64,000 nt of DNA from Flavipsychrobacter sp. Lineage in GTDB: Bacteria > Bacteroidota > Bacteroidia > Chitinophagales > Chitinophagaceae. The notes beneath the pieces were generated by a model that did not search any database, was not told the DNA's origin, and saw only the letters and a list, made by a program, of their open reading frames with translations. Numbering within the stretch: position 1 is the first letter of the stretch; every line of letters starts with the position of its first letter. The DNA lies in the NCBI GenBank assembly GCA_031292525.1, contig JARLGY010000023.1, positions 124,001 through 188,000 of the forward strand, given 5' to 3'. A program made the translations under genes and the position numbers. Of this stretch, positions 15,329 to 24,454 are shown piece after piece.

Positions 15329-18013
15329 ATGACGTTAAAATACTTCTCCTTTTTATTGCTTTTTGCATTGGGTGCAACATGCTTATATGGCCAATCAATA
15401 GAGGGGAAGGTATATAACAAGAACCTAAACATTCCACTGCAAGGCAGCACTGTAAGGCTTACAGGCAGTACAAACTTTATTTTCATTTCAGATACGGGTG
15501 GTTATTTTTCTGGGTCTGTACCTGCGGGTAATTACCGCATTAGCATCAGCCGTACGGGGTATGCGCCTTTCAAAAAAGATATCACAGTCCAGAATAAGGA
15601 TGTACAACTCGGAACCATATTCCTGAACGATACCAGCACTATGCTGGATGAAGTGAAGATTGTAGAAAAGATAATGGCGGTAGTACAAAAAAATGATACT
15701 ACAGAATACAATTCAGGAGCCTATAAATCCAACCCCGATGCCGATGCTGCTGATATGGTAAAGAAAATGCCAGGCATCGAGCTGAACGGTAGCTCCGTGA
15801 AAGCACAAGGAGAAGCGGTAACCAAGGTATTGATAGATGGGAAACCATTTTTCGGTAACGACCCCTACGCTGCTCTGCGCACATTGCCTGCCGAAGTAAT
15901 AGATAAGGTACAGGTGTATAATGAAAAAAGCGAGCAAGAACTGTTTACCGGGTTTAGTGAGGGCAATACCACAAAAACGATCAACATAATAACCAAGGCC
16001 AGCAAACGCAATGGTATTTTTGGAAAAGTTGATGCCGGAGCAGGAGTAGATAATACATACAGTACAGATATCAACCTCAACAAATTTGACAAAGACCAGA
16101 GAATAACAGTAACCGGGCAAAGCAATAATATAAACGTACAGAACTTTACCAACCAGTCAGTAGCCGGGCCTGCGCAAGCGTTGGGCACGGCACTCACCAA
16201 TGCTGCGGGCATTAACTATATTAATAAATTAGGCAAGAAGTTAGATATCAGCGGCAGCTATTTTTTCAACGAGACAGATAACAACGCTACCAACCAGTTA
16301 CAACGCAGGTACCTAGCTACCGCCGATTCCGGCCAGTTGTATAATGAGAGTAATAATGCACACAGCACCAACTACAGTCACAGGTTTAATGCACGGGTGA
16401 ACTATGTAATAGACAGCGCTAATAGCTTGCTTTTTCAGCCACAGCTATCGTTGCAAAATAACAATAGAAACAATAGTCATACTGGTGCAACCACCCAGGC
16501 AGACAGCCTGCTCAACCAAACGTCAAATACAAGTTCTGGTACACAAAGAGGCTACAATTTTTCGGGCAACTTGTTATTCAGGCATAAATTTAAAAAGGCA
16601 GGGCGCACCTTTTCACTAAATATAACGGGAAGCAATAACTACAACAACAGCAACACTACCCTAAATGCATTGAACCAATACTATGGTAACAATTTAATAA
16701 ACGATACATTAAATCAGCTAACACCGAGCGTGCAAAACACCTGGAATATAGCTGCCAATGCAGCTTACACGGAACAAGTATCAAAAAACACCCAATTGGA
16801 ATTGCAATATACAGCTACGTACGTGCCTGCCCACTCCGATAATAACACTTACAATTACTCATACATTACCGATGCTTATACCCTACCCGACACACTTTTA
16901 TCTAACACGTTCCGTAACCGCTCTTTATTGCAAAAAGCAGGAGGCAGCTACCAGGTCCATGGTAAAAAATATACACTGTCGTTGGGTGTATATTATCAAT
17001 CCACCAATTTTGCAAACAGCCAGTTTTTCCCTTATACCTATCAATTCAGTCATAGCTTCCAGAATCTATTGCCAACCGCCTCCCTGCAATATAAATTATC
17101 TAAAACACGCAACCTGCAAGCGAACTACGCAACAGCGACATCGGTACCTGGCATAACACAACTTCAGAGTGTTATCAATAATACCGACCCACTGCACCTT
17201 ACCACAGGAAACCCCGAATTAAGACAACCTTATCAGCACAATGTAACACTGCGGTACAATGCAACAAATACACAAAATGCATCCAATTTTTATATAAGCG
17301 GCAATGCCAGCTATACCCAGCATTTCATTACCAATAGTGCCATCATTGGCCAGAATGATACATTGATACAGCAAAATATATTGCTACCAAAAGGGGCGCA
17401 ACTGGTAATGCCGGTAAATGTAGATGGCAACTGGATGATAAACGTTTCTTCAGGTTATGGAACTCCGATTAAAAGCATAAAGTCTAACCTCAATGTTAAT
17501 GCCAGTGCAGGTTTAAATCATACCCCCATCATCATTAACAGCATTTCCAGCTCCCAGACTACCCAAAACGGAGGCTTAAATATAACACTGAGCAGTAATA
17601 TCAGTGAGAATATAGACTTTACGATCAGATCATCATGTTTCCTGGCATCAAGTACTAATGCATTGAATCCTAATCTCAATTCACTAACTGTAAATGAGAC
17701 CACACAAGGCAATATCAATATTATTTTTTGGAAGGGCTTTGTATATAACACACAATTTAACTACCAGAATAATTCTGGCTTATCTGCAGGGTATAACCAG
17801 GATTATTTACTGTGGAACATGAGTGTGGGCAAAAAGTTTGGCCGAAAAAGGCTTGCCGATATAAGAATCTTAGCCTATGACATTCTAAATCAAGGTACAA
17901 ATATCCAACATTCCATAAACGACCTATACATACAAGACACTCACACCGATGTACTGCATCGATATTTCATGCTAATATTCAGCTATAAGGTCAGAAGTTT
18001 TAAACCTGCATAA
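15329..18013 (+). CDS. Outer-membrane beta-barrel receptor with carboxypeptidase-regulatory-like N terminus
   Basis: An 894-residue outer-membrane protein. It has a signal peptide (FSFLLLFALGATCLYGQ), then a CarboxypepD_reg-like domain (SIEGKVYNKNLNIPLQGSTV, ~22-105). A plug-like region (~115-215) contains MVKKMPGIELNG and VLIDGKPFFGNDP, the hallmark of the OMP_b-brl_3/TonB-dependent-receptor-like family. A long Asn/Thr-rich barrel follows, ending in RYFMLIFSYKVR. These proteins resemble TonB-dependent receptors; the cargo is unknown. An NRAMP-type transporter follows 65 bp downstream on the same strand, so a metal or metal-complex uptake role is possible by context only. Confidence 0.85.
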   Translation: MTLKYFSFLLLFALGATCLYGQSIEGKVYNKNLNIPLQGSTVRLTGSTNFIFISDTGGYFSGSVPAGNYRISISRTGYAPFKKDITVQNKDVQLGTIFLNDTSTMLDEVKIVEKIMAVVQKNDTTEYNSGAYKSNPDADAADMVKKMPGIELNGSSVKAQGEAVTKVLIDGKPFFGNDPYAALRTLPAEVIDKVQVYNEKSEQELFTGFSEGNTTKTINIITKASKRNGIFGKVDAGAGVDNTYSTDINLNKFDKDQRITVTGQSNNINVQNFTNQSVAGPAQALGTALTNAAGINYINKLGKKLDISGSYFFNETDNNATNQLQRRYLATADSGQLYNESNNAHSTNYSHRFNARVNYVIDSANSLLFQPQLSLQNNNRNNSHTGATTQADSLLNQTSNTSSGTQRGYNFSGNLLFRHKFKKAGRTFSLNITGSNNYNNSNTTLNALNQYYGNNLINDTLNQLTPSVQNTWNIAANAAYTEQVSKNTQLELQYTATYVPAHSDNNTYNYSYITDAYTLPDTLLSNTFRNRSLLQKAGGSYQVHGKKYTLSLGVYYQSTNFANSQFFPYTYQFSHSFQNLLPTASLQYKLSKTRNLQANYATATSVPGITQLQSVINNTDPLHLTTGNPELRQPYQHNVTLRYNATNTQNASNFYISGNASYTQHFITNSAIIGQNDTLIQQNILLPKGAQLVMPVNVDGNWMINVSSGYGTPIKSIKSNLNVNASAGLNHTPIIINSISSSQTTQNGGLNITLSSNISENIDFTIRSSCFLASSTNALNPNLNSLTVNETTQGNINIIFWKGFVYNTQFNYQNNSGLSAGYNQDYLLWNMSVGKKFGRKRLADIRILAYDILNQGTNIQHSINDLYIQDTHTDVLHRYFMLIFSYKVRSFKPA

Positions 18014-18078
18014 CATAATTCAAATAACAACCAAATACAGCTACATTAGCAAATATTTTCCGAAAACATGGGGACATA

Positions 18079-19347
18079 ATGAAACGCTCAAAAGTAGTTC
18101 TGATAAAAACATTGCGTTTCTTGAAAATATTGGGGCCCGGTCTCATAACAGGTGCCAGCGATGACGACCCAAGTGGTATAGCAACTTACTCGCAAGCCGG
18201 GGCACAATTTGGCCTTGCTACCCTATGGACGGCTCTTATTACTTTCCCTTTGATGGCCGCAGTACAGGAAATGTGCGCTCGTATAGGTATGGTAACTAAC
18301 CAGGGACTTACCGGAACCTTAAAAAAACACTACCCTCGCAGTATTCTATACCTGATGCTCCTCTTTAGCTTCCCGGCAATAATACTCAACATAGGCGCAG
18401 ATATAGCGGGCATGGGCGCTGTAGCTAATTTGCTTGTCCCCTCGGTGAACCCTATGTTGTTCAGCGTGGTGTTCACAGGCATCTTGCTGCTTAGCATCAT
18501 TTTCCTGTCGTACAAACAATTAGCAGCCATCCTTAAATATACCTGTGCCATACTACTGGTGTACTTGGTAGTACCCTTTTTATATAAACAAGATCTCTTA
18601 GCCATTGCGAAAGCAACAGTAATACCAACTATACACTTCAATAAAGATTTCATAAATATACTGGTCGCTATACTTGGCACCACCATATCGCCCTACCTGT
18701 TTTTTTGGCAAGCAACAATGGAGGTAGAAGACATGAAAAAGACGGGAAAGGTGGTGATGGTGAATAAAAAACGCATACACAACATGAAGGTGGATGTAGA
18801 TTTTGGCATGCTATTCAGCAATATCATCATGTTCTTCATTATACTTACTGCAGGCACCGTTTTGTTTAAAGGTGGCATACACCAGATAGACACTGTACAA
18901 GAAGCTGCAAAGGCGCTGGAACCCCTGGCCGGCAAATGGGCCTACCTGCTATTTGCTGTAGGTGTAATAGGTACAGGGTTCCTGGCCATACCTGTACTCA
19001 GTGGTTCTCTATCTTATATTGTATCTGAAACACTGGGCTGGAAAGCCGGTCTGGAAAAAAAGTTTCACGAAGCACGCCCTTTCTACCTGGTCATTGTGGC
19101 CTCATTAGTCATTGGGTTATTTATCAATTATGCCGGCATTAGTCCTATACAGGCGCTACTATATTCTGCAATACTTTATGGCATTACTGCCCCCGTTATC
19201 ATTGCAATTGTGCTGCATATTTCTAACAACAAAAAAATAATGGGCAACTATACCAATAGCCGTTATGCAAATATTGCCGGCGCAACTACCCTGGTGCTTA
19301 TGAGTGTAGCTGCCATCTTTTTGCTGTACTACCAGTTTGCAGGATAA
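18079..19347 (+). CDS. NRAMP-family divalent metal transporter, non-canonical metal site
   Basis: A 422-residue polytopic inner-membrane protein with about eleven helices in the LeuT-like NRAMP arrangement. The first helix has GPGLITGASDDDPSGIATYS where classical NRAMP carries DPGN. The sixth-helix region reads LGTTISPYLFFWQ where classical NRAMP has the MPH motif, so the metal-binding Met and Asn are absent. This resembles the NRAMP-related branch that includes magnesium-type transporters (NRMT). It should move a divalent cation inward, but the ion cannot be called from sequence. A strong hairpin terminator follows. Confidence 0.85.
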   Translation: MKRSKVVLIKTLRFLKILGPGLITGASDDDPSGIATYSQAGAQFGLATLWTALITFPLMAAVQEMCARIGMVTNQGLTGTLKKHYPRSILYLMLLFSFPAIILNIGADIAGMGAVANLLVPSVNPMLFSVVFTGILLLSIIFLSYKQLAAILKYTCAILLVYLVVPFLYKQDLLAIAKATVIPTIHFNKDFINILVAILGTTISPYLFFWQATMEVEDMKKTGKVVMVNKKRIHNMKVDVDFGMLFSNIIMFFIILTAGTVLFKGGIHQIDTVQEAAKALEPLAGKWAYLLFAVGVIGTGFLAIPVLSGSLSYIVSETLGWKAGLEKKFHEARPFYLVIVASLVIGLFINYAGISPIQALLYSAILYGITAPVIIAIVLHISNNKKIMGNYTNSRYANIAGATTLVLMSVAAIFLLYYQFAG

Positions 19348-19383
19348 ACACCTTTCTACTTACAATCTTACGACCATATAAAA

Positions 19384-19409
19384 ACGGCATCTGGGAAACC
19401 AGATGCCGT
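19384..19409. terminator. Bidirectional intrinsic terminator between convergent genes
   Basis: acggcatctgg / ccagatgccgt, a perfect 11-bp stem, with A-run on the left and TTTT on the right, between the transporter (+) and the T9SS protein (-). Confidence 0.8.
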
Positions 19410-19435
19410 CGAATTTTAAGTATACACCTTATAGT

Positions 19436-21391
19436 TTACTGCACCACTATCTTTTCTCTTTTTAATAGTTCACCTCCATTATTGGTGATGGTTAGGATGT
19501 ACAAACCATTGGCCAGATGCTCTACACCTGCAATTGAAACATTCTTTTGCGTATATATGACACGGCCGGTTACATCGCAAAGTGATATATTGACAGCAGC
19601 AGGCGACTGCATATGTACCGCGCCATGGGCGGGATTAGGATACACTTTTATATCTGCGGCATTGATAATATTGCCTACTGCAAGGTTCACGCTATCTGTT
19701 TTAACGAGTGCCGTAACTGGAGATACCGGCAAGTATGCCTGCGACGTAGCACCAGTGCCTTTATTATATTCAAACACAGCAAAAGAGTAAAGTGTTTGCG
19801 GAGTAAGACCAGTAACTGTAACTACATTGTTACCACTACCTGTACCATCATACACCACCTTGTTGCCGCTACCCTGGTCTGTTGCCAATGTAAAATTGGC
19901 ATTTACCCCTGCTACTGCTGCCCCATTTACCGGTACATAACTTACACTGCCACCCTGGCTTACGGCAATGATCCTGTTGCTGCCATTGCCTATTGTAGGG
20001 AGGTTTACAACTACCGATGTAGCCATTACAGTACCAAATGTAAGTGTGCCTGCTGTGGTGGGTAATGTATCCAGCGCACTGCCGCTTACGGGTACGTTGA
20101 TAGTTGCAGCACCAGTACTGGCATTAGTGATATTTAGAGTACCGGTAGCACCTGATGGTGCTGTTGGCGCATACTCTACATAAATAGGCGTTACGGCAAT
20201 GGTACCGCTAACAGGAGCAAGATTTGCAGTTGCATTAAAGCCACCTGGAGCTGGCGTTGTTGATACAAGAAAACCAGCGGGGGCCGTTACTACCAGGTTG
20301 CTGGTAAGGTTATATGCACTTACATTATATTGTTGCAGTGCAGATGTACGGCCCGTTACTACGGTTCCAAAGCTACCATTAAAACCAGCCTGGTTTACGA
20401 ATATGGTAGGCACTGCCACTGCCGCAGTAATAACGCCAGATACTGCTGCCACAGAATAGTTATAAGCTAGGTCGCGTAGTACAACAGCATATATATAGCC
20501 TCCTGGAGCAGGCGTAGCATCTAAATAACTAACGTCTGTAGCGCCACCTGTAGTGCTTATTATCTTCCAGCCGCCTGCCACAGAATCAGGGCCTGCTGCA
20601 CCGCCGGTTACTGAGTATTGGGCCTGATCATTAAGTACTGGCGCCGATGCTGAAGTATTTGAGTTGCGTAGTATGATGGTTGCTTGTACGCCTGTACCGT
20701 TTGAATTGTCAACATTTGAGGTCCAGCCCAGAGATACCAGATTACCACTTACAGTGCCTGTCACAGCACTCGGTGTGGCCGGTTTTATTGTATCAACTGT
20801 AGGGTTGCTGGCTAATGAAGTGTATAATATACCGTCATCCAGGTATATATTGGCCGCACCAGATGTTGTCTTACGCGGGGCAGAGAAATAATACCTTGTA
20901 CTTGATGAGCTGATAGAATTAGTCACCCTTGTCCATGTAGTAGTAGAAAGTGCTACGCCCCCCGAAGCATTCGATGATGACCCGCTACCACTTATAGGGA
21001 AAGAACTGGAGTATCTGAAAGAGGCATCAGACGAGGCTGCAGCGTCAGCCTTCGCCCAGTAAATAAAGAAAATGGTTTCATTGTTAAATGAACTGTCGGA
21101 AGGTGACGTACCATACCATTGCTTGTTACTGGAGGTTGATGTTGTTGTTAACTTTATAGAATTTACTCCGGTACGTGTATAGATAGCATTAGTATTTAAA
21201 GACACACTCTCTGTTCCCGAATATCCGGCCCATGCACTTACAGAACCATTTTCAAAACCATACGGACTAGCTGTTTGCGCGTTTACAATGCCTGGCGCTA
21301 TCGCAAGCCCACCAAATACACCGCAGTAAGCCAAACCAGACAACACCTTTTTTACACTTTTAAAATTCAATTTCATAGAATTATTTTTCAT
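19436..21391 (-). CDS. T9SS type A sorting-domain protein (shorter of two tandem paralogs)
   Basis: A 651-residue exported protein. It has a signal peptide ending VNAQ at about residue 39, then a carbohydrate-binding-like beta domain (YGFENGSVSAWAGYSGTES ..., ~42-195). A fibronectin-III-like unit (~200-320) and one 'NQAGFNGSFGTVV' module (~330-430) follow, then a second Ig/FN3-like unit (~435-565). The type A CTD reads DIKVYPNPAHGAVHM ... LANGLYILTI ... REKIVVQ. It follows its paralog by only 17 bp and is nearly co-linear with it, so the pair is an operon and a recent tandem duplication. No enzyme motif was seen; surface adhesin or matrix protein is likely. Confidence 0.88.
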   Translation of the reverse strand: MKNNSMKLNFKSVKKVLSGLAYCGVFGGLAIAPGIVNAQTASPYGFENGSVSAWAGYSGTESVSLNTNAIYTRTGVNSIKLTTTSTSSNKQWYGTSPSDSSFNNETIFFIYWAKADAAASSDASFRYSSSFPISGSGSSSNASGGVALSTTTWTRVTNSISSSSTRYYFSAPRKTTSGAANIYLDDGILYTSLASNPTVDTIKPATPSAVTGTVSGNLVSLGWTSNVDNSNGTGVQATIILRNSNTSASAPVLNDQAQYSVTGGAAGPDSVAGGWKIISTTGGATDVSYLDATPAPGGYIYAVVLRDLAYNYSVAAVSGVITAAVAVPTIFVNQAGFNGSFGTVVTGRTSALQQYNVSAYNLTSNLVVTAPAGFLVSTTPAPGGFNATANLAPVSGTIAVTPIYVEYAPTAPSGATGTLNITNASTGAATINVPVSGSALDTLPTTAGTLTFGTVMATSVVVNLPTIGNGSNRIIAVSQGGSVSYVPVNGAAVAGVNANFTLATDQGSGNKVVYDGTGSGNNVVTVTGLTPQTLYSFAVFEYNKGTGATSQAYLPVSPVTALVKTDSVNLAVGNIINAADIKVYPNPAHGAVHMQSPAAVNISLCDVTGRVIYTQKNVSIAGVEHLANGLYILTITNNGGELLKREKIVVQ

Positions 21392-21408
21392 CCTTAGTAA
21401 TAATATTA

Positions 21409-24099
21409 TTATAGGGTCTTAATTAATTTATCCACTTTCAGCACAGTCCCTGTTTCATCGGTAATGGTAATTATGTACATACCGGCTGCCAGGTTTTCCA
21501 AGTTCACGTTATTGGATTGTGCACCACTTGCTAAGGCACGTCCTTGCATATCGTGTATCACATAATTTACCGGCATCAATGCATTAATATATACATAATT
21601 AGTTACAGGGTTTGGATATAATTTTATTTCAGGAGTATTTGCTGTAACATTTTTCACGCCTACTCCTGTTAAGGTAGTAGTGATATCGCTGCCGCAAGGA
21701 GCTGAGGTAAAGTAGTTCTCAGATGTTCCCGTACCTACATTGTATTCATATACAGTGAAATAGTACAGCGTACCCGAGTCCAGACCTTTTACCGTATCTA
21801 CACTGGTGCCTAAACCTGTACCATTATACACTATTTTGCCACCATTTGGTTGTGTGGTTGCAAGAGTATAGTTATTACTTACGCCTGTTACTGCAGCACC
21901 GTCAACGGGTACAAATGCAGGAGGGCTACCCAGGTTAGCTACTATAATACGGGTGCTGCCATTACCTACAGTTGGCAGATTTATGACTATGGAATTTAAT
22001 GTTACCAGTCCAAAGGTGATAGTACCTACTAACGTTGGCTCAACAGCCAGGGCATTGCCATTTACTGCAACATTCTGCGAAATGGCACCTGCACTTATAA
22101 GCGCTATATTTTGCGTTCCTGTAGCACCATTTGGTATTGTTGGCACCATTACTACATATATTGGTGTTGGTGCTACAAGCCCTCCACTTTGTGTTAATGT
22201 AATTGCTGCGCTGCTATAAGGTCCGCCATTGGTTAATGAAGTTTGGAAACCGGGAGGGGGCGTAATAGTAATATCATTTGTAAGGTATATACCACTTACA
22301 TTAAATTGTTGTTGTGCAGACCGGCTACCAACAGCGGTATTACCAAAACCACCTGTAAACCCGGTGAGGTCTAAAGAAATAGTAGGTGTTATAGAAATAG
22401 TGCTCGCATTACCTGTAACACCAGGGCTTACCAGATAATTTTCCGAAGTTCCTGTAGCGACATTGTATTCATAAACTGTAAAATAATATGGGGTAGCCTG
22501 CGCAAGTCCTGTTACGGTAACTACATTGCTGCCCGAACCCGCACCGTCATACACTACCTTATTCCCACCGCCTTGGTCTGTAGCTAAGGAATAATCTGCA
22601 CTTACCCCCGCCATCTGGGTACCGTCCCCAGGTACAAACGTTGTTGCACTACCAGGGTGCACAATTATTATCCTATTCGTGCCATTACCTATAGTTGGCA
22701 GGTTTACTACTATAGTACTTCCGGTTACGGCACCAAACGATATACTACCTACAGTAGTTGGCTGCGTAGTAATAGCGGTCCCGCTCACAGGCACATTGGC
22801 AGTATTCGATCCGGTGCTGGTATTGGTAATATTCAGCGTGCCAGTGGCACCTGTTGCAGCAGCAGGATCATATTGTACATATACGTTAGTAGCAGTAATA
22901 ATGCCCCCAACTTGCGGTATGCTTACTGATGTATTAAAACCAGAACCAGCGCTAAGCGACACCTGGAAGCCCGCCGGTGCTGTTACAGTAACGCCAGCCG
23001 TAAGATTATACGCTGTAAGACTATAAGAACTTACACCTGATTGACCATGCGCAACTACAGCGCCAAAGTTACTATTGAATCCCACTTGATTTATGAAAAT
23101 AGATGGAGAAGGATTACCGGCAGTTAGACTAGGAGAAACGGCAGCAACAGAATAATTATAAGCGTAATCCCTCAGTACTACAGCATATATATAATTCCCA
23201 GCGCCGGGAGCAACATCTAGATAGTTAACATCTGAAGCACCTGCAGTTGTGGTGAGCACCTGCCATCCACTACCAGCGCTGCTTGGTCCATTAGCGCCAC
23301 CAGCAGTAGAATATTGTGCCTGATCGTTTAATACGGGCGCAGCGGCCGATGTATTACTATTTCGCAAAATAACAGTTGCTGCCACACCTGTTCCTCCCGT
23401 ATTATCAGTATTAGATGTCCAGTTCAACTGCACAAGATTACCATTTGCTATCCCTGTCAAAGAAGTTGGTGCAGTTGGTTTAACCGTATCGACAGTAGTT
23501 GAACTAGTAGAAGAATAAATGATCCCATCATCCAGATATACGCTTTGGGTTGATCCCGCAGATGTTTTGTACGGATAAGGTAAAACATAGCGGGGACTAT
23601 TGCTGGTATAGGTTATTGCATTCGTAACACGCAACCAGCTAGAGGTAGATAAAGCAACCGTGTAAGAAGCTGCATCTGCTGAGGGGCTACCAGATAGTGG
23701 TAATGAGGTCTCGTGCCCTAGTGTAGCATTTACTATCGTACCTGCAACATCTGTTTTGGCCCAGTAGATAAAAAAAACAGTAGTACCATTATAAGCAGTA
23801 TCATATGTACTGTTGGTGTACCACCTCTTGTTGCTCGAATTAGATGTGGTATTCAGCTTAATAGAATATAGCCCTGTACGTGAATAAGTGGCATTACTAT
23901 TTACTACAGCACTTTCGCTATTGGAAGAACCAACCCATCCGCCAGATGTGCCATCCTCGAAACCAAATGGAGTATACGTTTGGGCATAACTAACGTTTAG
24001 TATTGAATGAAGTGCTATGATAGCGCAGGTTATGGCGAAACCTTTCAATATTTTTTTAATCTCTTTTTCCGCCACACAATTCATGTAATTATTTTTCAT
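21409..24099 (-). CDS. T9SS type A sorting-domain protein (longer tandem paralog)
   Basis: An 896-residue exported protein and first gene of the minus-strand pair. Its N-terminal ~570 residues align closely with the downstream paralog (for example VVLRDYAYNYSVAAVS against VVLRDLAYNYSVAAVS). It has an extra copy of the 'GFxGxFG' module plus FN3-like unit (from LTGFTGGFGNTAVG on), which explains the extra 245 residues. Signal peptide near residues 16-39; the type A CTD reads EIKLYPNPVTNYVYI ... LAAGMYIITI ... VDKLIKTL. An operator-like palindrome lies 27 bp upstream of the start. Confidence 0.88.
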   Translation of the reverse strand: MKNNYMNCVAEKEIKKILKGFAITCAIIALHSILNVSYAQTYTPFGFEDGTSGGWVGSSNSESAVVNSNATYSRTGLYSIKLNTTSNSSNKRWYTNSTYDTAYNGTTVFFIYWAKTDVAGTIVNATLGHETSLPLSGSPSADAASYTVALSTSSWLRVTNAITYTSNSPRYVLPYPYKTSAGSTQSVYLDDGIIYSSTSSTTVDTVKPTAPTSLTGIANGNLVQLNWTSNTDNTGGTGVAATVILRNSNTSAAAPVLNDQAQYSTAGGANGPSSAGSGWQVLTTTAGASDVNYLDVAPGAGNYIYAVVLRDYAYNYSVAAVSPSLTAGNPSPSIFINQVGFNSNFGAVVAHGQSGVSSYSLTAYNLTAGVTVTAPAGFQVSLSAGSGFNTSVSIPQVGGIITATNVYVQYDPAAATGATGTLNITNTSTGSNTANVPVSGTAITTQPTTVGSISFGAVTGSTIVVNLPTIGNGTNRIIIVHPGSATTFVPGDGTQMAGVSADYSLATDQGGGNKVVYDGAGSGSNVVTVTGLAQATPYYFTVYEYNVATGTSENYLVSPGVTGNASTISITPTISLDLTGFTGGFGNTAVGSRSAQQQFNVSGIYLTNDITITPPPGFQTSLTNGGPYSSAAITLTQSGGLVAPTPIYVVMVPTIPNGATGTQNIALISAGAISQNVAVNGNALAVEPTLVGTITFGLVTLNSIVINLPTVGNGSTRIIVANLGSPPAFVPVDGAAVTGVSNNYTLATTQPNGGKIVYNGTGLGTSVDTVKGLDSGTLYYFTVYEYNVGTGTSENYFTSAPCGSDITTTLTGVGVKNVTANTPEIKLYPNPVTNYVYINALMPVNYVIHDMQGRALASGAQSNNVNLENLAAGMYIITITDETGTVLKVDKLIKTL

Positions 24100-24125
24100 A
24101 CAAAGAAGACATTTTATTCCAATCT

Positions 24126-24141
24126 AAGTGAGTGCTCACTT
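24126..24141. promoter_or_regulatory. Operator-like palindrome upstream of the tandem-paralog operon
   Basis: aagtgag-tg-ctcactt is a perfect inverted repeat between the start of the minus-strand gene at 24099 and a TTAATTTG promoter-like box at 24153-24160 (minus strand). It shares GTGAGTnnnCACT with the sites at 24396 and 27637. Confidence 0.6.
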
Positions 24142-24380
24142 CATTAAGGCTACAAATTAAACATAAAAGACTTTGTAAGACTCTTTCGAATTTAAAATAT
24201 TACCGCAATCGTTCCCAAAAAATGCAATATTCCTCTATACATATTTAACTACAAAACATAATTTTATTACTGTATAAATTTACGAAATACATTCAATTGT
24301 GCAATCGGTACCGATAACGATTGCGTAAATTTTATATGACTTCCCATCATGTTATATCATCAAAACTGTTTATTGTTACT

Positions 24381-24388
24381 TAATTTTG
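24381..24388 (+). promoter_or_regulatory. Promoter -7 box for the type B surface protein
   Basis: TAATTTTG fits TAnnTTTG; the operator-like palindrome begins 8 nt after it, where the transcription start is expected. No TTTG at the -33 distance. Confidence 0.45.
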
Positions 24389-24395
24389 GCTACAT

Positions 24396-24413
24396 GGTGA
24401 GTAAACACTCACC
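24396..24413. promoter_or_regulatory. Operator-like palindrome upstream of the first type B surface protein
   Basis: ggtgagt-aaac-actcacc is a perfect 7-4-7 inverted repeat 41 bp before the ATG at 24455. The divergent intergenic 24100-24454 otherwise holds only A/T-rich DNA and the sites listed separately. Confidence 0.65.
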
Positions 24414-24454
24414 TCCGTGAAAAACGCAAATATTTATTATCCAAAGTAACTCTG

